Positions 63,545-64,000 of a stretch of 64,000 nucleotides of DNA are shown here, in pieces (within the stretch, counting starts at the first letter, position 1; every line of letters starts with the position of its first letter). Made by a program: the position numbers and the translations under genes. The DNA is from Ctena decussata (Eukaryota > Mollusca > Bivalvia > Lucinida > Lucinidae), in NCBI GenBank assembly GCA_963989385.1, contig OZ022510.1, positions 32,493,448-32,557,447 on the forward strand, read 5' to 3'. The notes beneath the pieces were generated by a model. That model did no database searches and was not told the origin of the DNA. It saw nothing but the letters and a program-made list of their open reading frames with translations.

Positions 63545-64000
63545 ATGTCTAACAAATTAACAGAGTTAAGTTACATTGTTATGCCAGGTTAGAACAGCTT
63601 TTCCATCCGGGCAAGACATTCCGAGGTCATTGCGACTGACTATGTGGGTCATATACAAAATAAAGACCATTTAAACTTACAACTCCCATTGTATAGCAAT
63701 CAATTGTCAAGAAACAAAAAAATTCCAAAGGGGGGTGCCTATAAGGCCCTTTTTCTGCCCAAGAGCAAAATGTTTTATTTTCAGCTGATGATTAGACTAT
63801 AGTGTCCGCTATACTGAATCAATAGTGGTTAAGCTCCGTAAGCCCTACTTTTGGAATAATGGGGTTATTAAAGTGGGTGGGGTAAATCAACATGAACCAG
63901 GGGTGTCATATTATAAGCTATATTTCTCCTTCAAAATTCATGGCATTCATAAATACCTTCCTTTATAAGTTGTAGTAATGTCTTTGGTGACATCTTTTCT
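63545..64000. other. No gene identified
   Basis: Upstream side of the pseudogene's start codon. No TATA-like box or repeat that I can support. Confidence 0.4.

Overview
This is AT-rich eukaryotic nuclear DNA dominated by repeats. The repeat content (tRNA-headed SINEs, elements built of 160-490 bp tandem units ending in GGAC-rich tails, many small inverted-repeat transposons) is what I would expect of a bivalve mollusc; that is inference, and I do not name a species. I found no intact protein-coding gene, no true tRNA or rRNA gene and no CRISPR array. The longest open frames (about 200 codons) belong to a broken repetitive gene on the minus strand at 57-63.5 kb. Almost everything else that can be supported is a mobile element, a tandem array or a decayed gene.

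Layout. 0-7 kb: foldback elements (353-505, 541-779, 936-1140), two TTAA-flanked elements side by side (2628-3728), two CpG-rich repeats in opposite orientation, and a SINE (called SINE-B here) with a 13-bp target duplication. 7-17 kb: a four-level nest. A 480-bp TTAA element (family C) is split by a 9.5-kb inverted-repeat element (I). That holds a 5.5-kb tandem-unit element (H), which in turn holds a 4.5-kb inverted-repeat element (J). Target duplications mark three of the four levels. 18.7-24 kb: a tandem array split by a 4.1-kb element (F) with terminal hairpins and a 490-bp higher-order repeat, resembling Helentron-associated (pearl/HINE) elements. 25-27 kb: an inverted SINE-A and an inverted repeat made of ACATAGAAA-like words.

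28.3-30.5 kb is the most unusual part. It holds a fragment resembling the end of a Polinton/adintovirus-type DNA polymerase B, two small minus-strand genes and one plus-strand gene. Two of the genes diverge from a 130-bp region with a TATA-like box on each side. Each of the three small genes is followed by a canonical 16-nt histone mRNA 3' stem-loop; two also have a purine-rich downstream element. At least two of the genes are broken (one base insertion, one nonsense codon), so this is a fossil of a virus-like element whose mRNAs may have been processed like replication-dependent histone mRNAs. A TA-flanked 1.76-kb transposon lies directly beside it.

33-50 kb: more foldbacks and small duplications, a 2-kb tandem-unit element with repeated TCAAGGTCA motifs, a decayed non-LTR retrotransposon (reverse-transcriptase start) hit by a SINE-B, three SINE-A copies (one hit by SINE-B), and simple arrays. 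50.8-52.1 kb: a tandem array invaded by both a SINE-B and a family C element. 52.3-57 kb: little that can be recognised. 57-63.5 kb (minus): a large pseudogene of an invertebrate transposase-like, CHC-rich protein family. Its N-terminal half is a 17-residue (51-bp) repeat, and it is interrupted by a mariner-type MITE, a SINE-B carrying a family C element, and a third repeat.
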